A stretch of DNA of 64,000 bases from Halocynthiibacter sp. SDUM655004 (GCF_026015885.1 NZ_JAPDUG010000003.1:62001-126000); one strand, 5' to 3'; positions 29,201 to 37,866 are shown, numbered from the stretch's first letter. Numbers and translations: made by a program. Notes: generated by a model not told the origin, from the sequence alone.

Positions 29201-29586
29201 GCACAAAATGAGTGGATTGTCTGAATTTTCAACCCACCAGGGGCTTCGATGGCACGCGCGAAAAGGCGGCGTGCGTTTCGGATATCTTCGTCTGAAATAC
29301 TGCCCTCAACGCCGAGCGCAATAAGGTCAGTTCGCAGCAAATCAGTCTCTAACATTGCCCATTTACCTAATCTGGCAAAGAGCCTGTTCTGCATCTCGCT
29401 CGCTGCAGCTTTGGTGTAGGTAAGGCACAAAATGTTCTGAGGTTTGACATTTGCAAGCAAAAGACGCGCAACACGATCTGTCAGAACGCGCGTTTTGCCC
29501 GACCCCGCATTGGCTGAAAGCCACGTGGACGCAAAAGGGTTGGCGGCTTGTACCTGCCGTTCGGTTGCAAGGTCTCGTTTGATCAT
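26218..29586 (-). CDS. addA: AddA, helicase-nuclease subunit of the AddAB double-strand-break repair complex
   Basis: AddAB is the alphaproteobacterial counterpart of RecBCD: it resects broken ends to a Chi-like signal. The 1122-residue protein has UvrD-type Walker A ANAGSGKT (about 25-32), ILCLTYTKAAASEMQNRL (motif Ia), DESQDTSPAQWQ (motif II), VGDKKQSIYSFQGADP (motif III), RVMTVHGAKGLEAPIVILPD (motif V) and LYVAMTRAEKWLIV (motif VI), then a C-terminal PD-(D/E)xK nuclease with VLIVDFKTNA. I chose ATG 29586, which overlaps the addB stop as ATGA; the upstream extension is arginine-rich and within addB. Confidence 0.97.
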   Translation of the reverse strand: MIKRDLATERQVQAANPFASTWLSANAGSGKTRVLTDRVARLLLANVKPQNILCLTYTKAAASEMQNRLFARLGKWAMLETDLLRTDLIALGVEGSISDEDIRNARRLFARAIEAPGGLKIQTIHSFCASILRRFPLEAGVSPQFSEMDERSARLLHEEVIDEMILGGQRALIDDVAAVYTAEEFGKFTAEIAKFRNELSTPVDAAEIWQSLGLSAGYSQADLENDTFLPTDGALLKEILPFFLQGSSTDAKNGEKLRLVDFDTLSAKDLLILEDVFLFKDGAKAAQAKIGSVPTKATQKLISDKMDALEKLMARVENARSSRLRLHTAERTLVLRRFAAEFLPRFEQKKQVRGWLDFDDQIYKARDLLTNPLVAQWVLYRLDGGIDHILVDESQDTSPAQWQVIENLAQELTSGEGAKEDTHRSIFVVGDKKQSIYSFQGADPAEFDRMNAHFAERLKEAGAGLVNLQLEHSFRSAEPVLSLVDFTFKAIGGNGVGGETTHLAFKSAMPGRVDHWPLEEPEQDNDERNWYDPVDKVSQSHHNVRLARKIAGEIKRMIEEKVTIPAEIGHSGKFEQRPVTPGDFLILVQGRRGLFPEIIRECKAQKLDIAGADRLKIGGELAVKDIVALLSFLATPEDSLSLASVLKSPLFGWNEQQLFDLAHRRQEKYLWAAMRNRAEEFPEEMRMLEDLRRASDFLRPYEIIERALTVFGGRKKLIARLGEEAEDGIDALLDQALNFEQMEIPSLTGFLSWLQTDEVEIKRQVDSASDQIRVMTVHGAKGLEAPIVILPDTAAKKNSVDAQLVKMADNSVIWKPGAKQMPPEVSNQVDTMKDLQQQEKMRLLYVAMTRAEKWLIVCGAGKLDKDGNAWHGIVEKGMRAAGAVEFDTPSGKGLRLQNEDWSALPIAKLNKVNTAKDTALPAWATQTAPVPVKPAKPLSPSDLGGEKALSGVGGLSEEEALQRGTDIHLLLEHLPTVPEEDRPERARQLLGRDDPELLKEASNCLANPKLADVFSPSALAEVNVVAKLDELSGRAVEGQIDRLIVTDSEVLIVDFKTNAIVPKNMEQVPEGLLRQMGAYVAAISQIYPNKPISCAILWTKSAELMALPNATVTAALSRVNMP

Positions 29587-32513
29587 GTGAGATCCTCCCC
29601 TACGGGCTCGTCGCTTTCTTCCCACTCTCCATATCTGGCAAGGTGATCGTAATCTCCGTAGTGGGTAATCACGCTTGTTGCGCGGCGGGATGTATAGCCC
29701 TGTTGCGGGCTAAAATAGGCGCCGATCAACTCATGAAATTCGTCCCAAACTTCTTTGGTCGTTGTGTCTGTAAGTTCCGCAGATCTTTCACCAGGCTTGG
29801 CACCTACGCCAATATATGTCGCCTCTTGAACCTTGGCCGCCCCGATGCCTTCAAAGCCACCATTTTCAACCATTGCCGCTTCGAGCAGAAGTTGTTTGTC
29901 AAACAGGCGCTCAACAGCTGGCGACGGGGGTGTCGTTTTATAGTCGTAAATAATAGCGTTCCCTGTCTCGGTAAGATCAATGCGATCCGCGCGACCGGAA
30001 AGCATGAAATCGAGACCATTCAGGCCCAATTTACCCATTTTCTCGAACCACGTCGGTGTGCCACGAGCCTGTCTTTGCTTCTCAGAGGTCACAAACCATT
30101 CGGCATTTCGCGAAAACTTCGCGTACCAGAGCCGTTGCGCAGCGGGCCACGGTACAGACTCCTCGAGCGTTTTCCCTGCAATTTCCATGAGAGCGGCTTC
30201 GGTCATCTGGTCGATCGGAATTGTCTCTACTGCCTTCTCGAATATTTCGTGCAGGATCGTACCGCGTAATGGCGCATCTGCTTCGTGCTTGAGGGGGTCG
30301 AGCGGCTTCAGCTTAAGCACATACTGCGCATAAATCGCATAAGGATCGCGGATCAGTGTCTTGATCCTCGTTACAGAAAGCCCTCTAGGGCGCGCAGGAA
30401 CCGGCGGCCTTGGTGAGGGTCGTTTCGCTGGTTCAATTCGCTTCTCGGGGCGTTCAAATCGCTCGAATTGGCTTAGATACGCCTCACCCCTCGCCCGCAT
30501 GCCATCCAGTGCCTCGGTGCCACCGGTGTTTGGCAGCCCTTCTAGCAGGTTTGTCACTCTATTGAGCCAACGAGATGGAACTGTCTGAGATTCAGAATTT
30601 CGGATTGATCGCGTTATCCAAACTTCCGGTCCGCAAACGGCTTGTTGAAAATCGTGGGCCGCCAGTCCGATACGCCTTTCGGGCAGCAATAGACCCGCTT
30701 TTTGCCGCATTTGACGGTTTAACCATGGGTCTGGTTTCGGGGCTTCAGGCCAAACGCCTTCGTTCAATCCGGCAAGAATAACAAGGTCTGCGCCCTGAAC
30801 ACGCGCTTCCATTGTGCCCCAGATCATGATGTTTGGATGCGGGCGGATCGGATCGCGTACATCGTGTCGGTTCAGCACTGCTTTAAACAAATCGCCATAG
30901 TCCCTTGGCGAAAGATCTCCACCGAAACCGCTCTCCTCTTCAAGCTCATTAACGGCCTTGAGGGCTTTTTCGCCCGCAGCTTTGTCCCAAAGAGCACCAG
31001 CGCCCTGCCCGTTCGGGCCTTGTGCGATGGCAATCGCGGTTTGTACGTGGCGGTCAAGATGCTGTGAAACAGTCGAAATACCAGCCTCGCTGTGTGGGCA
31101 AATAGTGGAACAAATCCATTCGACCCATTGCTTTGCGTCTTCTGAATCTTGTCCGATCGCCCATTTCCGCAGAGATTCTGGTGTGGGGTATGGTGGCCCG
31201 TTGCGGCGCAGATCAAGCTCAAGTTCGCGAGTAAAGAGAAGGTGCGGCCCGCGATCATCCCCGCCTGTGTTTGTAATCGGGTGTTTCAGAAGCGACAGCA
31301 GCGCTTCGGACGTTAATGTAGATCCAAACAGAGCCGCCACCTGTCGCAAGAAACGGCCCGGAGGCGCCAATCCAAGAGGAGAACCGGCAGAGTCGTCCGG
31401 CTCGATGTCCCATTGCGCCAATGTTGCCGTAACTTGCCGCGTCAAAACGCGATCTGGCGAGATGAGAGCGACTTTCTGGCCAGTTTCCGCGGCCTCCCTT
31501 AAACGCAAAGCGATTGCCCCAACTTCGGCGCGCGATGACGGCGCCTCGACCAAAGTTAGGCCAGCGCATGCGCCTGCGATGTCGGTTAGGTTCGGGCCCT
31601 CATCCATCCATTGGTCGGTAACGGGCGCTGGGCGGAGCGCCAGAGAAACCAACGCATTTCTCGCAATTGATGCCGGTGTTGGCTCGCCCCAATGAGAAAC
31701 ATCAGTCGGAGATAAATTCAATGAGTTCAGAAACTTATAGAATCTATACTGCGGATGATCTTCCGCGGAAAGCGCATCATCAAGTCCGCTCCAGACGCTC
31801 TCTGGCATCGTAAAATCAAAGCCAGGCAGAATAACAGCACCACGCGGAAGCGCCGCGACGGCCTGCATAAGTTTGAATGTCGTTCCGCGAGAGCCGGTTG
31901 AGCCTGCCAAAATGATCGGGTTTTCAGGCGGCGACTGCTTCCAGCCTTGAGTTATCAAATCAACCGCTAATCTCTGACGGGCTTCGGCGTCCGGCGGCTC
32001 GCCTGAATCGCCAAAGAAACGCTCAACGATTTTGATGAACTCCAGCGCCCGCTCCCAGTGACCGGATTGATCGGTAACATCGAGCGACACAATCTGTTCT
32101 GGCGTTACGCTCTCGCCCTGCATTTCATCAAGGAGTTCGGCCAAACTGTCGGCCAAGTCAAACAGCGAGCTACGTGAAGCGAGATCTGGCTGAGCGTCCA
32201 GAAGTTGCTTGATAAGCTGCGACAGTTCGAGCCGACGCCGAAGCGGTGAAACTGCCTTGGGAATGGCAATCTGCGGCGCTTGGCTTAAGTCAGAAATGAG
32301 CGAAATCTGCGGGAGAAGAAGGGCGCCTTCCTGCGCGAACAGCTCTTGAACTCTACGCGCCATTCTTCGTGTGTTTACAAAGAGTTGAACCCGCGCCAAC
32401 GCTTCTGGCGGTTTATCTCGGTATGTATGCAACAAGCCCCGAACCAGCTCTGCCGGAAAATCGCATCCCAGCCCGACGCCATACACATTTGCTTTGCCGT
32501 CTTCATGAAACAT
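29583..32513 (-). CDS. addB: AddB, second nuclease subunit of AddAB
   Basis: The 976-residue protein starts MFHEDGKANVYGVGLG and matches the alphaproteobacterial AddB form: a degenerate helicase region with ILAGSTGSRGTTFKLMQAVA, ANLVILAGLNEGVWPE-like LVILAGLNEGVWPEAPKPDPWLN, then a C-terminal RecB-type nuclease with LSVTRIKTLIRDPYAIYAQYVL and IIYDYKTTPPS. I used ATG 32513; the frame continues 33 codons upstream into murU. It overlaps the nucleotidyltransferase gene by 11 nt and addA by 4 nt. Confidence 0.95.
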   Translation of the reverse strand: MFHEDGKANVYGVGLGCDFPAELVRGLLHTYRDKPPEALARVQLFVNTRRMARRVQELFAQEGALLLPQISLISDLSQAPQIAIPKAVSPLRRRLELSQLIKQLLDAQPDLASRSSLFDLADSLAELLDEMQGESVTPEQIVSLDVTDQSGHWERALEFIKIVERFFGDSGEPPDAEARQRLAVDLITQGWKQSPPENPIILAGSTGSRGTTFKLMQAVAALPRGAVILPGFDFTMPESVWSGLDDALSAEDHPQYRFYKFLNSLNLSPTDVSHWGEPTPASIARNALVSLALRPAPVTDQWMDEGPNLTDIAGACAGLTLVEAPSSRAEVGAIALRLREAAETGQKVALISPDRVLTRQVTATLAQWDIEPDDSAGSPLGLAPPGRFLRQVAALFGSTLTSEALLSLLKHPITNTGGDDRGPHLLFTRELELDLRRNGPPYPTPESLRKWAIGQDSEDAKQWVEWICSTICPHSEAGISTVSQHLDRHVQTAIAIAQGPNGQGAGALWDKAAGEKALKAVNELEEESGFGGDLSPRDYGDLFKAVLNRHDVRDPIRPHPNIMIWGTMEARVQGADLVILAGLNEGVWPEAPKPDPWLNRQMRQKAGLLLPERRIGLAAHDFQQAVCGPEVWITRSIRNSESQTVPSRWLNRVTNLLEGLPNTGGTEALDGMRARGEAYLSQFERFERPEKRIEPAKRPSPRPPVPARPRGLSVTRIKTLIRDPYAIYAQYVLKLKPLDPLKHEADAPLRGTILHEIFEKAVETIPIDQMTEAALMEIAGKTLEESVPWPAAQRLWYAKFSRNAEWFVTSEKQRQARGTPTWFEKMGKLGLNGLDFMLSGRADRIDLTETGNAIIYDYKTTPPSPAVERLFDKQLLLEAAMVENGGFEGIGAAKVQEATYIGVGAKPGERSAELTDTTTKEVWDEFHELIGAYFSPQQGYTSRRATSVITHYGDYDHLARYGEWEESDEPVGEDLT

Positions 32514-33192
32514 CGGCGTTTCCTCTGAGCATATTTTCCGCGAGTGCAATGTTTTCAGGTCGCCCGACATCGCACCAGGAACCGGAATAAACTGTCCCAA
32601 AAACACGGTCACTTTGGATCAGAATGTCCCAAAGCGCATTGAGGGAAAAAGCGTCTTCCTCGATTTCGTCCAAACGCTCGGTCTTAATAATCTGCGCACC
32701 TGTGTAAACGTATGGGCCGCCGCGGGAAATTCTGCTGTCGTTTTCTAGTGCGAAATCTCCGCTGCCCATGTGGCCGATCGCGTTCTCGCTTGGGATAAGA
32801 AGCAGCAGAGCGTCCATTTTATTGGGGTCCCAAGCCGACTTTAAGCATTCAAGAGGATTTGGGCCTTTCCAAACAGCATCAGAATTTAGAGTGAATACGG
32901 GCGACGAATTTAAAAGCGGTATTGCCTTACGAAGGCCACCGCCTGTTTCAAGAAGTGCGTCGCGCTCGTCGGAAAGTACCAAACTGCTTTGAGAAAGATG
33001 CGCCTCTAGCTTGTCTGCATGGGTGTGAAGGTTGGCGACGACGCGTAGCTCTGGCATCGGTGAGACAAGGTCGAGGGCGTGATCAACAAGAGGGCGGCCA
33101 GCAACTTTGATAAGAGGTTTTGGCAAATCCCGCGTCAGGCTTCCCATGCGCGTGCCTTTACCAGCCGTGAATAGCATTAATGCGTCAGGCAT
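32503..33192 (-). CDS. murU: MurU-like nucleotidyltransferase (MurNAc-1-P uridylyltransferase)
   Basis: The 229-residue protein has the nucleotidyltransferase signature LFTAGKGTRMGSLTRDLPKPLIKVAGRPLVDHAL at its N-terminus (residues 7-40) and FTLNSDAVWKG with the metal Asp. Directly upstream is an AmgK-like kinase; AmgK and MurU together recycle MurNAc to UDP-MurNAc, bypassing the de novo fosfomycin-sensitive step, as shown in Pseudomonas. The pairing makes this role likely. I chose ATG 33192, which overlaps the amgK stop by 8 nt. Confidence 0.85.
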   Translation of the reverse strand: MPDALMLFTAGKGTRMGSLTRDLPKPLIKVAGRPLVDHALDLVSPMPELRVVANLHTHADKLEAHLSQSSLVLSDERDALLETGGGLRKAIPLLNSSPVFTLNSDAVWKGPNPLECLKSAWDPNKMDALLLLIPSENAIGHMGSGDFALENDSRISRGGPYVYTGAQIIKTERLDEIEEDAFSLNALWDILIQSDRVFGTVYSGSWCDVGRPENIALAENMLRGNADVS

Positions 33193-34174
33193 GTTGCTCT
33201 CCGAGTACCTTGAGGTTTGATTGGGTCGTTGGTGGAATGTTTTCCAGCACAAATGTTTTGAGTTCTGTAAGGGCAGGGTGTTCAAGATCGCCCGTCAAAT
33301 GCGCCCAGACACGCGGAAGAAAATCGAGGTAGTGCGTCTTGCCGTCTCTAACTGCCAACCTACTCAAAACACCTAGTATTCGAAGGTTCCTTTGCGCCGC
33401 TTGCACTGAAAATCCATGCAAAAATGCTTCTTCTTCTACGCCGGATTCCTTCACAAAATGCTTGATTGCAGCATCGCGCGTTTGAACGGAAACATCTCTT
33501 CGCGCATCTTCGAGCAGTGACGCCAGATCATAGGCCGGATGTCCGAGCAGCGCGTCCTGAAAATCAAGGAGTCCACATCTCGCAACGCCTGACCTTTCCG
33601 GAAGCCAAATCAGATTTTCAGCGTGGTAGTCCCGCAGGATCATCACATTCTCCGACGGTTCACATTCTTTGAGCGCCGACCTGACAAGCGATACCAATTT
33701 TTCAGAGGCGGCGTTGTTTTCTTGGCCCGTTATGCCTGCTTGGTACCATTCGATGACGGGTGTCACGGCTCGAGCCATTTCTTCCGTTCCGAACGTGTTT
33801 AAGCCCTTCACGGGTTTGTTTTTCTGGAGGCAGAGCAACACATCCACGGCCGAAAGATAGAGGTCTTTTTCGAGATTGGCGTTATTTTCTAGAATCTTGG
33901 CAAACACGGAATCTCCCAAATCCTCCAAGAGAAGGAAATCGGAGCTCCGTGCCAGAATTTTCGGCGCAGAAAGGCCGAGATCGGCAAGATGAGAAGCAAC
34001 CTGAAGGAAATCATCGCAACTCCCGTCGCGATCATTACTGGCATCCATATACACCATTGGCCCGAAATTCGGGTGTTGCCATCGCGCATACCGACGGCCG
34101 GATGCATCACCAGCGAGCGGCTGAATTTCAACGTCCTTCGGATTCCTGAGCAGGTCGGAATAGGGGTTATCCAT
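33185..34174 (-). CDS. amgK: AmgK-like anomeric MurNAc/GlcNAc kinase (aminoglycoside phosphotransferase fold)
   Basis: The 329-residue protein begins with PLAGDASGRRYARW, has LLLEDLGDSVFAKIL, the catalytic loop MILRDYHAENLIWLPE (H-x2-N form) and LLDFQDALLGHPAYDLASLLEDARRDV, the typical AmgK C-terminal metal-binding part. AmgK phosphorylates MurNAc at C1 for peptidoglycan recycling. It overlaps tsaE at its start by 8 nt and murU at its stop by 8 nt. Assignment rests on motifs plus the murU neighbour. Confidence 0.86.
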   Translation of the reverse strand: MDNPYSDLLRNPKDVEIQPLAGDASGRRYARWQHPNFGPMVYMDASNDRDGSCDDFLQVASHLADLGLSAPKILARSSDFLLLEDLGDSVFAKILENNANLEKDLYLSAVDVLLCLQKNKPVKGLNTFGTEEMARAVTPVIEWYQAGITGQENNAASEKLVSLVRSALKECEPSENVMILRDYHAENLIWLPERSGVARCGLLDFQDALLGHPAYDLASLLEDARRDVSVQTRDAAIKHFVKESGVEEEAFLHGFSVQAAQRNLRILGVLSRLAVRDGKTHYLDFLPRVWAHLTGDLEHPALTELKTFVLENIPPTTQSNLKVLGEQHA

Positions 34175-34637
34175 TAAGTAATCCGTCTAGCTTCTGCCAC
34201 TTGGAATCGGAATACGAAAATGTAAGCCGACGCTCATCTTCAGAAAGCTGTTCAAAGTTGATGTGGAGCGCATTTTCTGGCTGATCGGAACCTAGCCTAT
34301 CTGGCCACTCGATTAGGCAAACTGCGTCTTCAAAGGCTTCGTCCAAGCCAAGCTCTAATGCTTCGTCAGGGTGACTAAGCCGATAAAAATCACAGTGCCA
34401 GATCGTAAATTCAGCAGCGTCGTAGGTTTGAACAATTGTGAAAGTCGGGCTGGGAACATCCTCGGTATGTTCCAAAAGATGTTGGATTATCCCTCTGCTA
34501 AGATGGCTTTTCCCCGAGCCAATAGGCCCCTCAAGCAATATCACATCACCTACATCCAGTCGCTCGGCCATTTGTTCGGCAAGCGCGGTTGTTTCCTGCG
34601 GAGAGGTGAGTGTCAGAGTACGAGAGTATGATGTCAT
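34167..34637 (-). CDS. tsaE: TsaE, tRNA t6A threonylcarbamoyladenosine biosynthesis ATPase
   Basis: TsaE is the ATPase of the TsaB-TsaD-TsaE complex making t6A at position 37 of ANN-decoding tRNAs. The 156-residue protein has the P-loop GPIGSGKS (37-44), SPTFTIVQTYD, the HCDFYRL segment and LIEWPDRLG, all family marks. Its partner gene tsaD is in this window at 43.7-44.8 kb. It is the first gene of the tsaE-amgK-murU-addB-addA set. Confidence 0.95.
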   Translation of the reverse strand: MTSYSRTLTLTSPQETTALAEQMAERLDVGDVILLEGPIGSGKSHLSRGIIQHLLEHTEDVPSPTFTIVQTYDAAEFTIWHCDFYRLSHPDEALELGLDEAFEDAVCLIEWPDRLGSDQPENALHINFEQLSEDERRLTFSYSDSKWQKLDGLLNG

Positions 34638-34677
34638 GGCACGAATGTAGCGCCCTGACTCGTCCCTGCAATAGAGT

Positions 34678-36297
34678 TTACACGTTCAGCGTAAAAAGTG
34701 GTTCGCCTTTAATCGGGCGGTGTTCGAACTGTGGTGTAGCGCTCTCTTTGATTTTGTCTTTTGGCGAATAGGCGACGAGTGTTCCGCCACCACTGAGAGG
34801 GGTCACGCGCAGTGGTACTTTTTCGCCTGTGTTTAAGAGTATGGAGTCTTTCCACTGCGCACGCGGGCTGGCCGCTTTTGTGAAAGACTGAAGCTTTGAC
34901 CAGACATCGCTAGGCTCGCTTTTGGCTTGCCAGAAAGAGATAGCATCACTCAAACAAAACTCGCCTAGGATAGAGCCAGGATCCATGCCCCAAAAATCCG
35001 CATAGGCAGAATTTGACATGGTGAGTTGACCGTTAGAGGCAAACACGGCGATCGCTTCATCAAAGCTATCAAGTACCGCTTGGCCGATTTCGAGTTCGCT
35101 GCGAAAGCGCCGTGTCAGTGAGACTTCGGTTGAAATATCCTCAAACAAAAAGGCAACCGCACCATCAGGATGAGGGCGGCCGGTTACCCGATAGGTTTGC
35201 CCAGAAGGAAGCGCCCAGTTTTCTGTGTAAGTTCCATCCACAGCCGCCGCTTCAAGATCCGTCATTTGCTGGCGCCAGTTTTTGTAATCTTTGGGTTCGG
35301 GAATGACGCGGGCCTCGCGCAGTTTGTCTAGAAAGCTAAAGAGGGTAGGGCGCAAAGACAGGAACATCGGTGAGAGACCGGTCAGATCGGTGAGCGCCGG
35401 ATTGAATAGCGCCAATTGCCGCTTTTTGTCGAAGATCGCAAGACCGGTAGGCAGGTGCGCGAATGTTTTGGTTAATGTCTGTACGAACTCGCGAAGCGAA
35501 GTTTCCGCTCGAATAACACCGTCAACACTGTTTGCGAAATGCAGGGATTCTTCACCGACTGTCGTGCTGAAGACTTCATACCACTTCTCGTTTGAACTAT
35601 CCGGAAAGGTAACCGAAACCCGATGTGCACGCTCTTCTGGTGTTCCTTGCGAGAGGGAAACCGTTGGAAAGACACGTCGCGGCGGCCAAGTTTCGACAAC
35701 ACTCTCTGGCTTATTTTTCAGGCGCTTTGCTACCGCGAGGTATGCCCCGTTTGCCCATGTTATTGAGCCGTCGGCAGTCTGCTGCCAAACCAGATAGGGC
35801 GCCATTTCGGCAGTTTTTCTCAGGGTGTCCAGCTCGTTATTGAGTGCGAGCATACTGTGGGAATCCATACCCATAGACGAACCAACGGCCGCATCATCAA
35901 TGATCTCGATCCGTGTTATACCGTCCCAAACCTCGGCAATCAGAATGGACTCGTCATCTGGAGTCACAGGTTTAAGCCTAATTTCGTTAGATTCCTGCAA
36001 TCGGCCAGCGGCATTTGCAAAGTCCGGGTAGCTGGCGCTCAACGCACTGCATAGCTTGCGCCAAGCTGTTTGTTCAGTGTTCTGATTGGCCAAAAGCTGC
36101 TTTGCCTTATCTGTGGCATCAACCAGCTCTTCATTCTCGAATAGAAAAACAACACAGTTCTCAGAGTCACGAAGAAGCTCACGCGTCGTTTTCCCGCGCA
36201 CTTGTATGAATAGGCCAAGCATGATGACGCCCGAGATAGCCGCAGCGAAGGCGATAAAGACGACGAAAACAATGACTGTTGCGGACAATGAGACCAT
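34678..36297 (-). CDS. PAS-domain membrane protein, DivL-like, without a kinase domain
   Basis: The 539-residue protein has one N-terminal membrane helix (about residues 8-30) and then several PAS folds: residues about 160-265 (APYLVWQQTADGSITWANGAYL), 285-395 (LPTGLAIFDKKRQLALFNPALTDLTGLSP) and 405-510 (AIAVFASNGQLTMSNSAYADFWGMDP). No H-box, N-box or G-box is seen; the sequence stops soon after the last PAS domain. PAS-only proteins called DivL occur in Rhodobacterales in the CckA-ChpT-CtrA pathway, and a CtrA box lies 50 bp upstream of this start, which supports the link. No Shine-Dalgarno is obvious before the ATG. Confidence 0.72.
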   Translation of the reverse strand: MVSLSATVIVFVVFIAFAAAISGVIMLGLFIQVRGKTTRELLRDSENCVVFLFENEELVDATDKAKQLLANQNTEQTAWRKLCSALSASYPDFANAAGRLQESNEIRLKPVTPDDESILIAEVWDGITRIEIIDDAAVGSSMGMDSHSMLALNNELDTLRKTAEMAPYLVWQQTADGSITWANGAYLAVAKRLKNKPESVVETWPPRRVFPTVSLSQGTPEERAHRVSVTFPDSSNEKWYEVFSTTVGEESLHFANSVDGVIRAETSLREFVQTLTKTFAHLPTGLAIFDKKRQLALFNPALTDLTGLSPMFLSLRPTLFSFLDKLREARVIPEPKDYKNWRQQMTDLEAAAVDGTYTENWALPSGQTYRVTGRPHPDGAVAFLFEDISTEVSLTRRFRSELEIGQAVLDSFDEAIAVFASNGQLTMSNSAYADFWGMDPGSILGEFCLSDAISFWQAKSEPSDVWSKLQSFTKAASPRAQWKDSILLNTGEKVPLRVTPLSGGGTLVAYSPKDKIKESATPQFEHRPIKGEPLFTLNV

Positions 36298-36301
36298 TAA
36301 C

Positions 36302-36328
36302 TTACCAACGTTGAAACTGCGTTGGTAA
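36302..36328 (-). repeat. Perfect 9-bp inverted repeat in the leader of the DivL-like gene
   Basis: TTACCAACG (36302-36310) and CGTTGGTAA (36320-36328) flank a 9-nt loop, ending 5 bp before the gene's start codon. It could be an operator, or an RNA hairpin that includes the ribosome-binding region. Confidence 0.6.
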
Positions 36329-36346
36329 ATAATTGCTCAAAAATGG

Positions 36347-36362
36347 TTAATGCGCCGTTAAC
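36347..36362. promoter_or_regulatory. CtrA-type binding site upstream of the DivL-like gene
   Basis: TTAA-TGCGCCG-TTAAC is an exact match to the full CtrA consensus TTAA-N7-TTAAC. It lies 50-65 bp upstream of the DivL-like start and also between this gene and the 3' end of regB. Confidence 0.65.
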
Positions 36363-36441
36363 TTGAATATTTCTGCTGTTGTGATGCTGAAATGCGGTGT
36401 ATACGAACAAGACTTCGCACAGCTAGAGAGCGCGAACTCAA

Positions 36442-37866
36442 CTAGGAGGGCGCGTCAAATCTTTCGTTCTCGCCAAGTCCGTCACTTCCGCCACGCGGGA
36501 CTTCAAGTGTCTTGAGTTGCCAAGCAACCTCTACAACTGCGCCGCATTTTGGTGGCCGCTCGGCTTCAGATAGAAACGGGTCTGCTCCATTTGCAAAACT
36601 GACCTCCGCGCCTGTTCGCTCTAGGAGTGTTTTTGCAATGAAAAGCCCAAGGCCCATGCCTTCATATCCTGGTCGGCGGGGTTTTTCGTTTGGTCTTCTC
36701 TTGCGAACAAAGGGCTCGCCGATCCGCCCAATCACCTGTGTCGGAAAGCCTGGTCCATCATCAATAATTCGTAGATGAAGCCGGGTGTCAGTCCAGCCGC
36801 CTTCGACCCATACATTTTTGGCCGAGAAATCTACGGCATTTTGCACGAGGTTCCGAACACCGTGAATGATCTCGGATTGCCGCCGGATTTCCGGTTGATG
36901 AAAGGTCCCGCTGGGGGCAGGGGCGAATGCGAAATGAATCTCTTTGCCGCGATCAAGGTGGGGCTCCGCAGCTTCGCGCACGACGGCCTCAAACGGGCCG
37001 CTGTGCATGTGAAGGTCGTCTTTCCCTGCTCGGCCCATCGAGCGCAAAATCTCTCTGCATCGCTCTGCCTGTTCGCCGATGAGCTTGGCATCTTCTCGAA
37101 GATCGGTTCCGTCCTCGAGTTCATCCAGCATTTCAGAGGACACAAGCTTAATTGTTGCAAGTGGTGTTCCCAGTTCGTGGGCGGCGGCGGCAACTACGCC
37201 TCCCAAGTCAGTTAGCTTCTGTTCGCGCGCCAAGGCCATTTGTGTGGCAAGAAGCGCTTCGCTCATGGAGTGGATTTCGTTTGAAACGCGGCGGGCATAG
37301 GCAGCAAGGAAAACTGTTCCAATTACAATCGCCAGCCAGAAGCCGAATATATACAGAACATCAAGGCGGAAGATCTCGCCGGCGGTATTGCTTAACGGCT
37401 TCGCATAGAATGCAACAAATGTCGTAAGGCAAAGCGCGACTGAACCAATCAACATCGTGGACTGAAGCGTTAGAACAGTAGCCGATATTGTTACAGGAAC
37501 GAGGATCAGCAATGCGAAGGGGTTATGCAGCCCACCGGTCAGATAAAGCAGCAAAATAAGCTGCGAAATATCAAACAACAGCATCCAGACCGCCTGCGCT
37601 TCGGACAGCCTTTTATTCTCTGGATATACGAAGGTCGCGACGAGATTGACGATCACAGAGGCACAGATTACGAGGAAGCACAGGCCAAGATTGAGGTCGA
37701 CATCAAGCTGGTAAACCGCAACTGTGATCGCAACGATTTGCCCGACGATCGCAACCCACCGCAGCATGATGAGCGTTCGCAGACGAATCCAATCGCTTCT
37801 GGCGCGCTGACTGATTAGAGTTGAGGTCGTGTCGGTCATGCGCTCGCTATTTTGTGAATGCGTCAT
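36442..37866 (-). CDS. regB: RegB/PrrB, redox-sensing membrane histidine kinase
   Basis: RegB phosphorylates RegA in response to respiratory redox state, controlling photosynthesis, respiration and fixation genes in its relatives. The 474-residue protein has about six membrane helices (residues 30-195) with the quinone-site heptapeptide GGLHNPF (111-117), the H-box AAAHELGTPL with His230, the redox Cys270 in AERCREILRSMG, an N-box NAVDFS, G-box DDGPGF and GMGLGLFIAKTLLERTG. ATG 37866 has AAGGG 7 nt upstream; ATG 37839 is an alternative. It is divergent from senC, with 67 bp between. Confidence 0.96.
   Translation of the reverse strand: MTHSQNSERMTDTTSTLISQRARSDWIRLRTLIMLRWVAIVGQIVAITVAVYQLDVDLNLGLCFLVICASVIVNLVATFVYPENKRLSEAQAVWMLLFDISQLILLLYLTGGLHNPFALLILVPVTISATVLTLQSTMLIGSVALCLTTFVAFYAKPLSNTAGEIFRLDVLYIFGFWLAIVIGTVFLAAYARRVSNEIHSMSEALLATQMALAREQKLTDLGGVVAAAAHELGTPLATIKLVSSEMLDELEDGTDLREDAKLIGEQAERCREILRSMGRAGKDDLHMHSGPFEAVVREAAEPHLDRGKEIHFAFAPAPSGTFHQPEIRRQSEIIHGVRNLVQNAVDFSAKNVWVEGGWTDTRLHLRIIDDGPGFPTQVIGRIGEPFVRKRRPNEKPRRPGYEGMGLGLFIAKTLLERTGAEVSFANGADPFLSEAERPPKCGAVVEVAWQLKTLEVPRGGSDGLGENERFDAPS

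Noticed and set aside
31060-31075. A fourth parS-like sequence (TGTGAAACAG)
   Set aside because: Only one half-site matches; it lies in addB far from the origin.
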